NCBI RefSeq assembly: GCF_001274935.1
Contig: NZ_LILC01000002.1
Coordinates: forward strand, 577,924-641,923
DNA: 64,000 bases
Source: Priestia koreensis
GTDB taxonomy: Bacteria; Bacillota; Bacilli; Bacillales; Bacillaceae_H
Direction: 5' to 3'
Below the pieces are notes generated by a model. The model did no database searches. It was not told the DNA's origin and was given only the letters and a program-made list of their open reading frames with translations. Made by a program: the position numbers and the translations under genes. Below are positions 32,875 through 40,710 of this stretch, piece by piece. The first letter of the stretch is position 1; each line of letters begins with the position of its first letter.

Positions 32875-33636
32875 ATGCATCTAGATGCGTCTATGGTATT
32901 ATTTTTGCTGTTCTTTGGCTTTTTAGCTGCTTTTATCGACTCAGTCGTCGGCGGAGGAGGATTAATTACGATTCCTGCTTTGCTTTTTACGGGAATGAGT
33001 CCCGCGACAACGGTTGCGACGAATAAGCTTGCAGGAAGTATGGGATCTCTGACAAGCACAATTATGTTTTATCGTTCAGGTACCATTGAATTAAAATCGG
33101 TATACAAATACTTTCCTCTTTCATTTATCGGTTCGATGATCGGCGCATGGGTCGTACATTTAATGAACCCCGAAGTGTTAAAACCGCTTATGCTTGTTAT
33201 GTTGGTAGCTGTCGCCGTTTATACGATTATCAAAAAAGACTGGGGGAGTATCTCAGCTCCGAAACAGCTATCAACTTTCTATGTTCTTTTATTTACCTTC
33301 TTACTTTTCCTTATTGGCTTTTACGATGGTTTTTTGGGACCTGGAACAGGATCCTTTTTAATCTTTGCTTTTTTGCTTGTTGGGTTTGATTTTCTAAAAG
33401 CAGCTGGCAACGCGAAGTTTCTGAATTTTTCAAGTAATATTGCAGGTCTCCTAATGTTCATGTATTTAGGACAGGTGAATTATACATACGGTCTTATTAT
33501 GGGAATTGCGCAAATTTTCGGCTCCATTGTCGGTTCTAAATTTGCCATTAAAAGGGGAAGTGGCTACGTTCGTACGTTGTTTATCGTTGTGACGGTCGTG
33601 TTATTTGCTAAAAACATTTATGATTACTTGTACTAA
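32875..33636 (+). CDS. TSUP (TauE/SafE) family anion exporter
   Basis: 253 aa with about eight membrane helices in two related halves. The duplicated family motif appears as FIDSVVGGGGLITIPALL near the N-terminus and FYDGFLGPGTGSFLIFAF in the second half. Substrates in this family are sulfite, sulfoacetate and other organosulfur anions; the one here is not known. GGAGG 10 nt before the ATG at 32875 selects that start over the GTG-type start at 32848. It is divergent from the TrmB regulator. Confidence 0.82.
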   Translation: MHLDASMVLFLLFFGFLAAFIDSVVGGGGLITIPALLFTGMSPATTVATNKLAGSMGSLTSTIMFYRSGTIELKSVYKYFPLSFIGSMIGAWVVHLMNPEVLKPLMLVMLVAVAVYTIIKKDWGSISAPKQLSTFYVLLFTFLLFLIGFYDGFLGPGTGSFLIFAFLLVGFDFLKAAGNAKFLNFSSNIAGLLMFMYLGQVNYTYGLIMGIAQIFGSIVGSKFAIKRGSGYVRTLFIVVTVVLFAKNIYDYLY

Positions 33637-33738
33637 GTGAGTGAGATGCGTAGTGTGCTAGAAAAGGAGATAATTTAGGAAAAAGATTCATATATAAAAG
33701 AGAATCGCCTAACGAATGGTACAGAAGGGAGTAGCAGA

Positions 33739-34914
33739 ATGAAAGACGATCAACATTCTTCTCATGATATACCTCAGCCAATTCGAAAAGACGGAGCAGG
33801 TGCAACAGATTTTGGTCCTCGTGATGTGATGCGAGACATGGAAAATCCGGATATGTTTGTCCCACCTGAAACGGATGAAGGGTTAATTCCTAATTTAAAA
33901 TTTTCGTTTTCTGATACGCACATGCATTTAAATCAAGGCGGCTGGTCTCGTGAAGTGACGGCAAGAGAGCTTCCGATTTCGACTACGCTTGCGGCTGTAA
34001 ACATGCGCTTAACGCCTGGTGGGGTTCGTGAGCTGCATTGGCACAAGCAGTCGGAATGGGCGTACATGATTTTAGGTCGAGCCCGCATCACGTCTGTTGA
34101 CCAAGATGGACGAAATTTTATCGAGGATGTGGAAGCAGGAGATCTATGGTTTTTCCCGGCGGGCATTCCTCACTCGATTCAAGGATTAGAAGAGGGCTGT
34201 GAGTTTCTTCTTATATTTGATGACGGCCAGTTTTCTGAGTTTGACACGTTCTCCATTACGGATTGGTTTGCGCATATCCCAAAAGACGTCTTAGCGGCAA
34301 ATTTTGGCGTTTCAGAAAGTGCATTTGCTTCTCTGCCCAAAAAAGAGCGCTATATTTTTCAAGCAACGGTCCCAGGGTCCATTGACAGCCAAAAAGTATC
34401 TGATCCGTATGGAACCGTTCCAAAAAGCTTTACATATCGACTTCTTGCGCAAAAACCGCTTGTGTTTTCGGGAGGAACGGTTCGAATTGTCGATTCCAAA
34501 AGCTTTCCCGTCTCTACCACTACAGCCGCCGCGCTAGTAGAAATAAAGCCTGGAGGAATTAGAGAGCTTCACTGGCATCCAAACAATGATGAATGGCAGT
34601 ATTATTTAACGGGAACCGCTCGTATGACCGTATTTGCGGCGAACGGAGCAGCACGCACGTTCAATTATCGAGCCGGAGACGTTGGGTACGTTCCGTTTGC
34701 GATGGGTCATTATGTTCAAAATACAGGTAAAAAAAGCGTGTGGTTTTTAGAGGTGTTCAAAAGCGACCGTTTTGAAGACATTTCACTGAACCAGTGGATG
34801 GCGCTTACGCCGAAAGAACTGGTTCAGGAACATTTACACGCAAGTCCAGAGCTGATGAGAGCACTACGGAAAGAAAAATGGCCTGTTGTAAAGGAGAATG
34901 ACAAGCTTCTTTAA
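33739..34914 (+). CDS. bicupin oxalate decarboxylase (OxdC/OxdD type)
   Basis: 391 aa with two cupin domains. Manganese ligands: HWHxxxE and later H in the first ([17 protein letters not shown]) and the same in the second ([21 protein letters not shown]). The mobile lid after the first cupin reads SEFDT where OxdC has SENST, keeping the catalytic Glu. The protein converts oxalate to formate and CO2. No signal peptide; OxdD homologues are packed in the spore coat, OxdC is cytosolic, and sequence alone does not decide. GAAGGGAG ribosome site. Confidence 0.85.
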   Translation: MKDDQHSSHDIPQPIRKDGAGATDFGPRDVMRDMENPDMFVPPETDEGLIPNLKFSFSDTHMHLNQGGWSREVTARELPISTTLAAVNMRLTPGGVRELHWHKQSEWAYMILGRARITSVDQDGRNFIEDVEAGDLWFFPAGIPHSIQGLEEGCEFLLIFDDGQFSEFDTFSITDWFAHIPKDVLAANFGVSESAFASLPKKERYIFQATVPGSIDSQKVSDPYGTVPKSFTYRLLAQKPLVFSGGTVRIVDSKSFPVSTTTAAALVEIKPGGIRELHWHPNNDEWQYYLTGTARMTVFAANGAARTFNYRAGDVGYVPFAMGHYVQNTGKKSVWFLEVFKSDRFEDISLNQWMALTPKELVQEHLHASPELMRALRKEKWPVVKENDKLL

Positions 34915-34971
34915 TAAGTAGGTGTTTTATTGTATAATATGGTAATTCTAGCTGTGAAGGAGCTTATAAAC

Positions 34972-35121
34972 ATGTTCGTTTTCAACATTATCCCGCTACT
35001 CATTTATTTTATTCCGATTGTTTTTATCGCATGGTTTTTAGTGAAATTTCTTAAGGCACAGCAGGAACGAAATGTGTTGTTAAAGAGAATTTCGGAAAAG
35101 CTAGATAGGCTTGACGGATAG
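34972..35121 (+). CDS. small single-pass membrane protein, 49 aa
   Basis: One N-terminal hydrophobic helix (about residues 4-25) and a charged C-terminal coiled segment with a Leu/Ile heptad look (VLLKRISEKLDRLDG). AAGGAG is 9 nt before the ATG. A TATAAT box about 35 bp upstream means the longer TTG-started frame at 34930 lies in the promoter and is not used. Family not recognised; resembles the many small YkzF/DUF-type Bacillus proteins. Confidence 0.6.
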   Translation: MFVFNIIPLLIYFIPIVFIAWFLVKFLKAQQERNVLLKRISEKLDRLDG

Positions 35122-35224
35122 ACGAGGATTTCTCGTCTTTTTTGTTTTTATTAAAAAGCATTACGCTAAAGTGTAAGATTGCTATAATATGAGACGTACA
35201 GTGAAATCGAGAGAAGGGGTAAAA

Positions 35225-35692
35225 ATGACGAAAGTAGATCTATACACGATGTGTTTAGTACAAGACGGTGATCATGTGTTGCTCATCAATCGGCCAAGTG
35301 AGCGAGGGTTTCCGGGTTACATTGGACCAGGAGGCAAAGTGGATTTCCCAGAAAGCCCAGCAGAGGCAGCTATTCGCGAGGTTTTTGAAGAGACAGGTCT
35401 TAAAGTGAAAAAGCTTATATACAAAGGACTGGACGAATATGTAGATCCAAATAAGGACTACAGGTATATGGTGTTTAATTATATTGCAACATCATTCCAA
35501 GGGGAGCTTCTTCAACATCCTCCTGAAGGCGAATTACATTGGGTGCCGATTACAAAAGCGAAACATTTGCCGATGCAGGATTGGTTTAAGAAACGGTTCC
35601 CGCTCTTTTTCAACGAGGGAACGTTTGAGGTTCATGTCGAATGGAGTGAAGAGAAGCAAGGGCCAGTGAAGGAGCTTCTTCAGCAACTATAA
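35225..35692 (+). CDS. Nudix hydrolase, 8-oxo-dGTP diphosphatase-like
   Basis: 155 aa. A complete Nudix box runs from about residue 39 (GGKVDFPES) through REVFEETGL. GYIGPGGK precedes it. Length and C-terminal region resemble streptococcal MutX and Bacillus MutT proteins that remove oxidised dGTP. The exact nucleotide is inferred. The frame is open from 35189, but GAGAAGGGG points to the ATG at 35225. Confidence 0.78.
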   Translation: MTKVDLYTMCLVQDGDHVLLINRPSERGFPGYIGPGGKVDFPESPAEAAIREVFEETGLKVKKLIYKGLDEYVDPNKDYRYMVFNYIATSFQGELLQHPPEGELHWVPITKAKHLPMQDWFKKRFPLFFNEGTFEVHVEWSEEKQGPVKELLQQL

Positions 35693-35745
35693 GTACATAG
35701 GGAATTAGAATAATAGTAGAGAGATCGTATAAAGGAGAGAGTATA

Positions 35746-36399
35746 GTGAAGATCAAACATTTAGCAATCGGAACAGCAAAAAGCTTTACGTGTGCGGATG
35801 GAAAAGAAATCAAAACAGGTATATGCAAGGAGCGTGTGTCAACGAGCTTTCTAGCAAAAGAGGGATTTAGAGGAGACGGAGTAGCCGATTTAAAACATCA
35901 CGGCGGGGCTGACCGAGCTGTTTGCATCTATCCATATGAGCATTATGAACAGTGGCAGAAAGAGTTTTCAACAACGCTTGCTTCTGCAGCATTTGGAGAA
36001 AATATAACAGTCACAAATATGCTGGAAAAAGACATCTACATTGGAGACGTCTTTCAAATAGGTGATGCGGTCGTTCAAGTAACGCAGCCACGTGTCCCTT
36101 GTTCGACCATTACGAAGCGAACAAACGTAGATGGATTGCTAAAACGAATTGTTGAAACTGGTTACACTGGCTACTTGTGTCGAGTGTTGCAAGAAGGCGA
36201 AATCTCAGAAGATGCGACGATTCATCTCGTACAAGCTCATCCAGCTAAGATATCTGTCGCTTATTGCAACGACATCTATTTTCACCAGCCTAAGAATACA
36301 GAAGGAATGGAGAAAATTCTAGCTGTAGGAGAGCTTGCGGAGAAATGGAGAAAGCCGGTAGCAGAGCGTTTGGACAAGCTTCGAATTGTGATTTCGTAA
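35746..36399 (+). CDS. yflK: MOSC-domain protein (YflK-like)
   Basis: 217 aa with a GTG start after AAAGGAGAGAG. The MOSC core includes DLKHHGGADRAVCIYPYEHY (about 45-65), FGENITV, and the conserved Cys in QPRVPCSTI (about 115), the residue thought to carry sulfur for molybdenum-cofactor chemistry. Closest known relatives are B. subtilis YflK and E. coli YiiM, which reduces N-hydroxylated compounds. It is a single gene. Confidence 0.8.
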   Translation: MKIKHLAIGTAKSFTCADGKEIKTGICKERVSTSFLAKEGFRGDGVADLKHHGGADRAVCIYPYEHYEQWQKEFSTTLASAAFGENITVTNMLEKDIYIGDVFQIGDAVVQVTQPRVPCSTITKRTNVDGLLKRIVETGYTGYLCRVLQEGEISEDATIHLVQAHPAKISVAYCNDIYFHQPKNTEGMEKILAVGELAEKWRKPVAERLDKLRIVIS

Positions 36400-36852
36400 A
36401 ATGAGTGGAGAAATCAAAAAGAGTGATTGACCGCTAGTGAACATTAAAAAGATAGGTAGTTTATTAAAAAGCTAAATACTCAAGGCTGCTATGAATTAGA
36501 TTTCGGTTATATCATTCTTCTATAAAATGAAGGAAATATGTTAATAATTGCTGGTTAATCACTTTAAATTGAACGTTTAATAGATCAACTTCGTGAAAGG
36601 CCCGATTTGAATACGTTTGTTCCTAATCCTAAAGCTATAATGAGCAACTTCAATTTTTGGCAAGGTCTATTTTGTATTCTAGCTCAATCATTGCTGCACA
36701 ACTACTGGCTTAGTGTGATAATTGGCAAATGAAGATGTGATCTGCTCGTCATTAGATAGATAAACAAGCTCTCTTTTAAAGCTAATTTTTCTCCCTAGGT
36801 AAAGGAAATTGTTCAAAATGTTACGTATCACGATACTCCTCTCCACCTCATC
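36400..36852 (+). other. 453-bp region with decayed 5' part of the RsbR-like gene
   Basis: No intact gene. In the frame of the downstream STAS gene the codons from 36799 to 36852 read like protein (VKEIVQNVTYHDTPLHLI) and join it without a break. A TAG at 36796 and another at 36757 cut the frame further upstream. This is what a decayed N-terminus looks like. The remainder is AT-rich with no other recognisable feature. Confidence 0.4.
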
Positions 36853-37404
36853 ATGAGCGAGTTTATGAAAAATCGAGAACTTTATTTTATCTTTCTTGAT
36901 ACATACTTTTCCCGACATGCAGACATTACCCCATCATTAGAAATGAAATATCAACGGTTAGTTACTAAGATGTTTGATATCGTCATCTGTACCATTGCCA
37001 AAGAATCTCATGAAGCTATGCAGCTAAGCTTAAAAACACAACGAAAAACTATTGATGAGTTAAGTGCTCCCGTTATTAGTCTGAAAGAGTGCGATATTGC
37101 ACTGTTACCGCTCATAGGAACGATTGATGAAAGACGAGCTCAGGTTATTTTAGAATCTACATTAGAACGTTGTACCAGAATGCAAGTGAAGAAACTGTAT
37201 ATTGATCTGTCGGGAACAATCATTGTAAGTAGCGTAGTTGGTCACCATCTTTCGCAATTAATTGGTGCGCTAAAAATGATCGGAATTGAACCAATCCTTT
37301 GCGGAATACGAGTAGAGGTAGCAAGAAATGCGATACAGCTTGGATTTGTATTTAAAGGAATTAAAATAAAATCGAGTCTTTCTCAAGCCATTACTATTTA
37401 TTAA
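36853..37404 (+). CDS. RsbR-like STAS protein, N-terminally truncated (possible pseudogene)
   Basis: 183 aa. A short helical segment (1-70) is followed by a STAS domain (about 75-180: APVISLKECDIALLPLIGTI, DLSGTIIVSS). The first stressosome phospho-Thr of RsbR is kept (GTIDERRA); the second position is Ser (DLSGT). RsbR paralogs are about 275 aa with an N-terminal globin-like sensor that is largely missing. There is no ribosome site before the ATG, and in-frame stops interrupt the protein-like sequence upstream. I read it as a decaying stressosome paralog, though expression from an internal start cannot be excluded. Confidence 0.55.
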   Translation: MSEFMKNRELYFIFLDTYFSRHADITPSLEMKYQRLVTKMFDIVICTIAKESHEAMQLSLKTQRKTIDELSAPVISLKECDIALLPLIGTIDERRAQVILESTLERCTRMQVKKLYIDLSGTIIVSSVVGHHLSQLIGALKMIGIEPILCGIRVEVARNAIQLGFVFKGIKIKSSLSQAITIY

Positions 37405-37733
37405 TTAGGACCTTTAAAAAAGAGCTCTTACTAATTTTATTATTGGGATAGATCAAATGGAGTTACTGTTCTTCAACGTTCGAGGCGTTAGTACCTGTTC
37501 TATATGTGTCGTGTATAGGTGTTTGGGCAGAAGATGAACAGATGAAGATTTTTGAGTTATTAAATTTTCCAGTATTGCTATTCATCCCACTATAGGTTAC
37601 GCTAAAGATAACTTATTCTTGTTCGGTATATTGTGAAAAGAAAAAACGAATTAAATGGTTTGATCTTGAAATGGTGTGCTTGAACAATAGTGGTAATATA
37701 TTTGTGGAATATTCCACAGCAGGAGGAAACAGT
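37405..37733. promoter_or_regulatory. 329-bp leader region of the cold-shock gene
   Basis: AT-rich, no gene seen. Its last 35 bp hold a perfect 16-bp palindrome TGTGGAATATTCCACA (37703-37718), placed five bases before the AGGAGG ribosome site of csp. It could be an operator or, in the mRNA, a hairpin beside the ribosome site that melts with temperature change. Confidence 0.4.
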
Positions 37734-37934
37734 ATGGCACAAGGTACAGTAAAATGGTTTAATGCAGAAAAAGGATTCGGTTTTATCGAAGTTGAAGGCG
37801 GAGAAGATGTATTCGTTCATTTCAGCGCTATTCAAGGTGAAGGTTATAAATCATTAGACGAAGGTCAAAAAGTGACGTTTGACATCGAGCAAGGTCAACG
37901 TGGAGCACAAGCTGCTAACGTTCAAAAAGCATAA
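37734..37934 (+). CDS. cold-shock protein (CspB/CspD family)
   Basis: 66 aa, one complete CSD domain with RNP1 KGFGFIEVE and RNP2 DVFVHF and the surface aromatic residues conserved. It is an RNA chaperone that melts mRNA structure. AGCAGGAGG 8 nt before the ATG at 37734 decides the start over the longer open frame from 37671. Which csp paralog it is cannot be settled from the window. Confidence 0.88.
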   Translation: MAQGTVKWFNAEKGFGFIEVEGGEDVFVHFSAIQGEGYKSLDEGQKVTFDIEQGQRGAQAANVQKA

Positions 37935-37937
37935 TTG

Positions 37938-37969
37938 AAAAGACTCCTGTATAGGAGTCTTTTTTTTTT
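37938..37969 (+). terminator. rho-independent terminator after csp
   Basis: Eleven-base-pair stem AAAAGACTCCT/AGGAGTCTTTT with a four-base loop and a T9 run, four bases after the stop codon. Confidence 0.85.
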
Positions 37970-38197
37970 AGAGATTATAATAAGCGATTTGTTGCAGACG
38001 TTGTGATTGTAATTTTTTGATTTTCCAATTCGGTATCACCTCTGAAAGATTTCAAAGATGATACGAAGGGATTTTGTATATTCTAAGTATCTTCCAGAAG
38101 TTTATATCTTTTGATTAATAAAAATTAGTGTTCTAACATTAGAAGGGGTAATATTTAATTAGGTAGCTACACAATAAAACTAAAGGAAGTGATAGAT

Positions 38198-40294
38198 ATG
38201 TTTGAAAATAAACATAAATATACAAATCGATTAATACATGAAAAGTCACCTTATCTTTTACAACATGCTCATAATCCTGTTGACTGGTTTGCGTGGGGAC
38301 CTGAAGCGTTTCAAAAGGCTAAAAGGGAAGGCAAGCCGGTATTAGTGTCAATTGGCTATTCCTAGCCTTCGGGCTATACGATGAAATAGAGGATGATTAT
38401 ATCTACATGTCATTGGTGTCACGTCATGGCGCACGAAAGCTTTGAAGATGAAGAAGTAGCAACGCTCCTTAATGACCATTTTATTGCTGTTAAAGTAGAT
38501 CGAGAAGAACGACCGGACGTTGATTCGATTTATATGAAAGTATGCCAGATGATTACTCAACAGGGGGGATGGCCGCTTAATGTGTTTTTAACACCTGATC
38601 AAAAGCCTTTTTTCGCCGGTACATATTTCCCTAAAACAAGCATGATGAATCGCCCTAGGTTTATGGATGTTCTTCAACAATTATCAACGCGTTTTGAGGA
38701 CGATCGTGATCATGTCGAGAACGTTGCAAACAATATTATGCGAGGCTTGAAGCAGAACTTGCACGTTTCATCGGATCAAACCTTGTCACCTTCCATTTTA
38801 CATAAGACGTTTCAGCAGCTTGCGGGAAGCTTTGACACCGTATACGGCGGATTTGGACAAGCACCGAAGTTTCCGACACCTCATATGCTCACATTTTTAC
38901 TTCGTTATTACAGATGGAGTGAAAATGAAAATGCTCTCTACATGGTTAGAAAAACGCTCGGAAGTTTAGCGAACGGTGGGATTTACGACCACATCGGGTC
39001 TGGGTTTTCACGCTATTCGACAGATCCACAGTGGCTCGTTCCTCATTTTGAGAAAATGCTTTATGACAATGCCTTGCTTATTCATGCTTATACAGAAGGT
39101 TATCAAATGGTAAAAGATATGCGCTACAGGGATATTGTAGAGGGTATGGTGACGTTTTTAGACCGTGAGATGACGGGAGAGCAAGGGGCTTTTTACTCGG
39201 CCATTGATGCAGATTCTGAAGGAGTGGAAGGAAAGTATTACGTGTGGAGCAAGGAAGAGATTGAGCGAATTTTGCCTGAACGAGAAGCAAAAATGTTCAT
39301 CGATGTGTACAACATTCGTGATGAAGGAAACTTTGAGGGAGCGAATATTCCACACCTCATTTACACCGAGATCGAGAAAAAAGTAGAGCGCTACGGAGAC
39401 AACTTGTTTTCTAGACTAGAAGATGCCAAAAGCTTACTGTTAGCAGAACGAGAAAAGCGGATCTATCCGCATGTGGACGATAAAATCTTAACGTCTTGGA
39501 ACGGATTAATGATTAGTGCACTAGCAAAGGCAGGTCGCGTCTTTGAACGGAATGACTACATTGCACGGGCGGAACGTGCTCTAGCATTTATTGAAGACAA
39601 GATGATTCTAAACGATCGCTTAATGGTACGCTACCGAGACGGTGAGGTAAAAGAAAAGGGATTTGTTGATGACTATGCCTATTTGCTGTGGGCTTATATG
39701 GAGCTTTATCAAGCAACGCTGTCAGTGGATTATTTAGAAAAAGCACAAAAATTGAGCAACGAGCTATTTCATCTCTTTTGGGATAAAGAGCACGGTGGTT
39801 TTTATTTTAGTGCGAAAGACGGCGAGGAGCTCATTGCCCGTGAGAAGGAAAGTTATGACGGAGCGCTTCCATCAGGAAATGGTGTAGCGGTTACCCAGCT
39901 GCTTAAGCTAGCGAAGCTAACAGGCGATCAAGAAACATTGAAAGCCGTCCACAGAATGTTTCAAACGTTTGAGCGTGAAGTAACAAGTTATGGAAGTGGA
40001 CATGCTCAGTTTTTACATGCGTTTCTCGAGCTGCAAATGGATCATCGTGAAATTATTATACGCGGCTCAAAGGACGACCAGGGTGTTCGAGATCTTGTTT
40101 CAATTTTACAAAAGGAATTTCTCCCAGAAGTGGCGTATCTTGTAGTAGAAGAAGGAGACGAGAATCGCTTACCTCTTCTAGAAGACTATCCGTTTGTCAA
40201 AGGGAAAACGACGATCTACAACTGTGCTAATTTTGCATGTGAGCGACCGACGCATGATGCGAACGTAGTTATTAGTCAGCTACTGCAAAAATAA
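38198..40294 (+). CDS. yyaL: YyaL-type DUF255 protein, reading frame interrupted by an in-frame 42-nt bypass-like gap
   Basis: ATG 38198 follows AAAGGAAGTG. The first 55 codons read like the YyaL N-terminus ([16 protein letters not shown] ... VLVSIGYS) and end at TCC 38360-38362. TAG comes next. After 42 nt, in the same frame, the family sequence resumes with [17 protein letters not shown] and runs uninterrupted to 40294. Joining the two halves gives 684 aa, near the ~690 aa of B. subtilis YyaL. Domains: thioredoxin-like fold with CHWC at residues 57-60, then an (alpha/alpha)6 barrel like that of N-acylglucosamine epimerase. Function of the family is unknown. Without recoding only a 55-aa peptide would be made; a frame starting at 38393 lacks the N-terminus. 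See finding. Confidence 0.8.
38354..38404 (+). other. candidate translational bypass (ribosome hopping) element inside yyaL
   Basis: Take-off codon UCC (38360-38362). Gap 38363-38404 starts with UAG, which forms the foot of a hairpin UAGCC-UUCG-GGCUA (38363-38376). The same UAGCC can instead pair with an upstream GGCUA (38354-38358) across the loop UUCC, so two hairpins exclude each other. A second UAG is at 38387. SD-like GAGG (38389-38392) ends 9 nt before UCU (38402-38404), the presumed landing codon, which is read by the same tRNA-Ser as UCC. Decoding would resume at ACA 38405. The design parallels the T4 gene 60 coding gap. Mechanism is inferred; the sequence layout is directly visible. 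Confidence 0.65.
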
Positions 40295-40332
40295 AAGAAA
40301 ACCAGGCCCATCTGTGAGCCTGGTTTTCTTTT
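40293..40332. terminator. bidirectional terminator
   Basis: Fifteen-base-pair stem AAAAGAAAACCAGGC and its complement with a ten-base loop, between convergent yyaL and the zinc-ribbon gene. Confidence 0.85.
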
Positions 40333-40582
40333 ACGTAAGCTTATGATGCTCAGCGAAAGCTTGAAACATTTGTTCATCTTCAACCAATCCACAAGCCGCA
40401 CATTGAATTCTGCGCTGTGGTCCTTGATATGGTTTATGAAAAGGGTGCACGTTGTCGCTCGTATATGTTTCTTCTACATCTCCTGTACGGGGATCGAGTT
40501 TCACGGAAGTCGCGACTTGTTCGATCACGTTGAATCTCGTTCGGTTGGTTTTGCAGCTTGGGCATAAATACGCCGTTGCCAT
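40331..40582 (-). CDS. small zinc-ribbon protein, 83 aa
   Basis: 83 aa with two Cys pairs, CPSC at residues 8-11 and CAAC near 61-64, the arrangement of a zinc ribbon. Between them is a Thr/Asp-rich segment. Soluble, no signal peptide. Specific family not recognised. A GGAGTG ribosome site lies 6 nt before the ATG. It lies between yyaL and mrfA. Confidence 0.65.
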   Translation of the reverse strand: MATAYLCPSCKTNRTRFNVIEQVATSVKLDPRTGDVEETYTSDNVHPFHKPYQGPQRRIQCAACGLVEDEQMFQAFAEHHKLT

Positions 40583-40710
40583 ATCGATTCACTCCTTACA
40601 TAATGATTTCATTATTACCTTATCCAATTGTAGGAAGTTCATCCACGTTCGTAAAAACTAGTGGTTTTATTCAGAACGCATATTCGGTAAAATAGAAGCA
40701 GGTGATGAAA

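Noticed and set aside
38198..38365. Treating yyaL simply as a pseudogene broken by a nonsense insertion
   Set aside because: The downstream 630 codons are undamaged, the frame is kept, and the junction codons restore the family motif exactly. Decay would not be expected to produce this. It remains the null hypothesis.
38393..40294. Treating yyaL as a normal gene that starts at ATG 38393
   Set aside because: That start directly abuts its SD-like GAGG, gives a protein without the conserved N-terminal third of the thioredoxin-like domain, and ignores the 55 in-frame family codons with a good ribosome site upstream.
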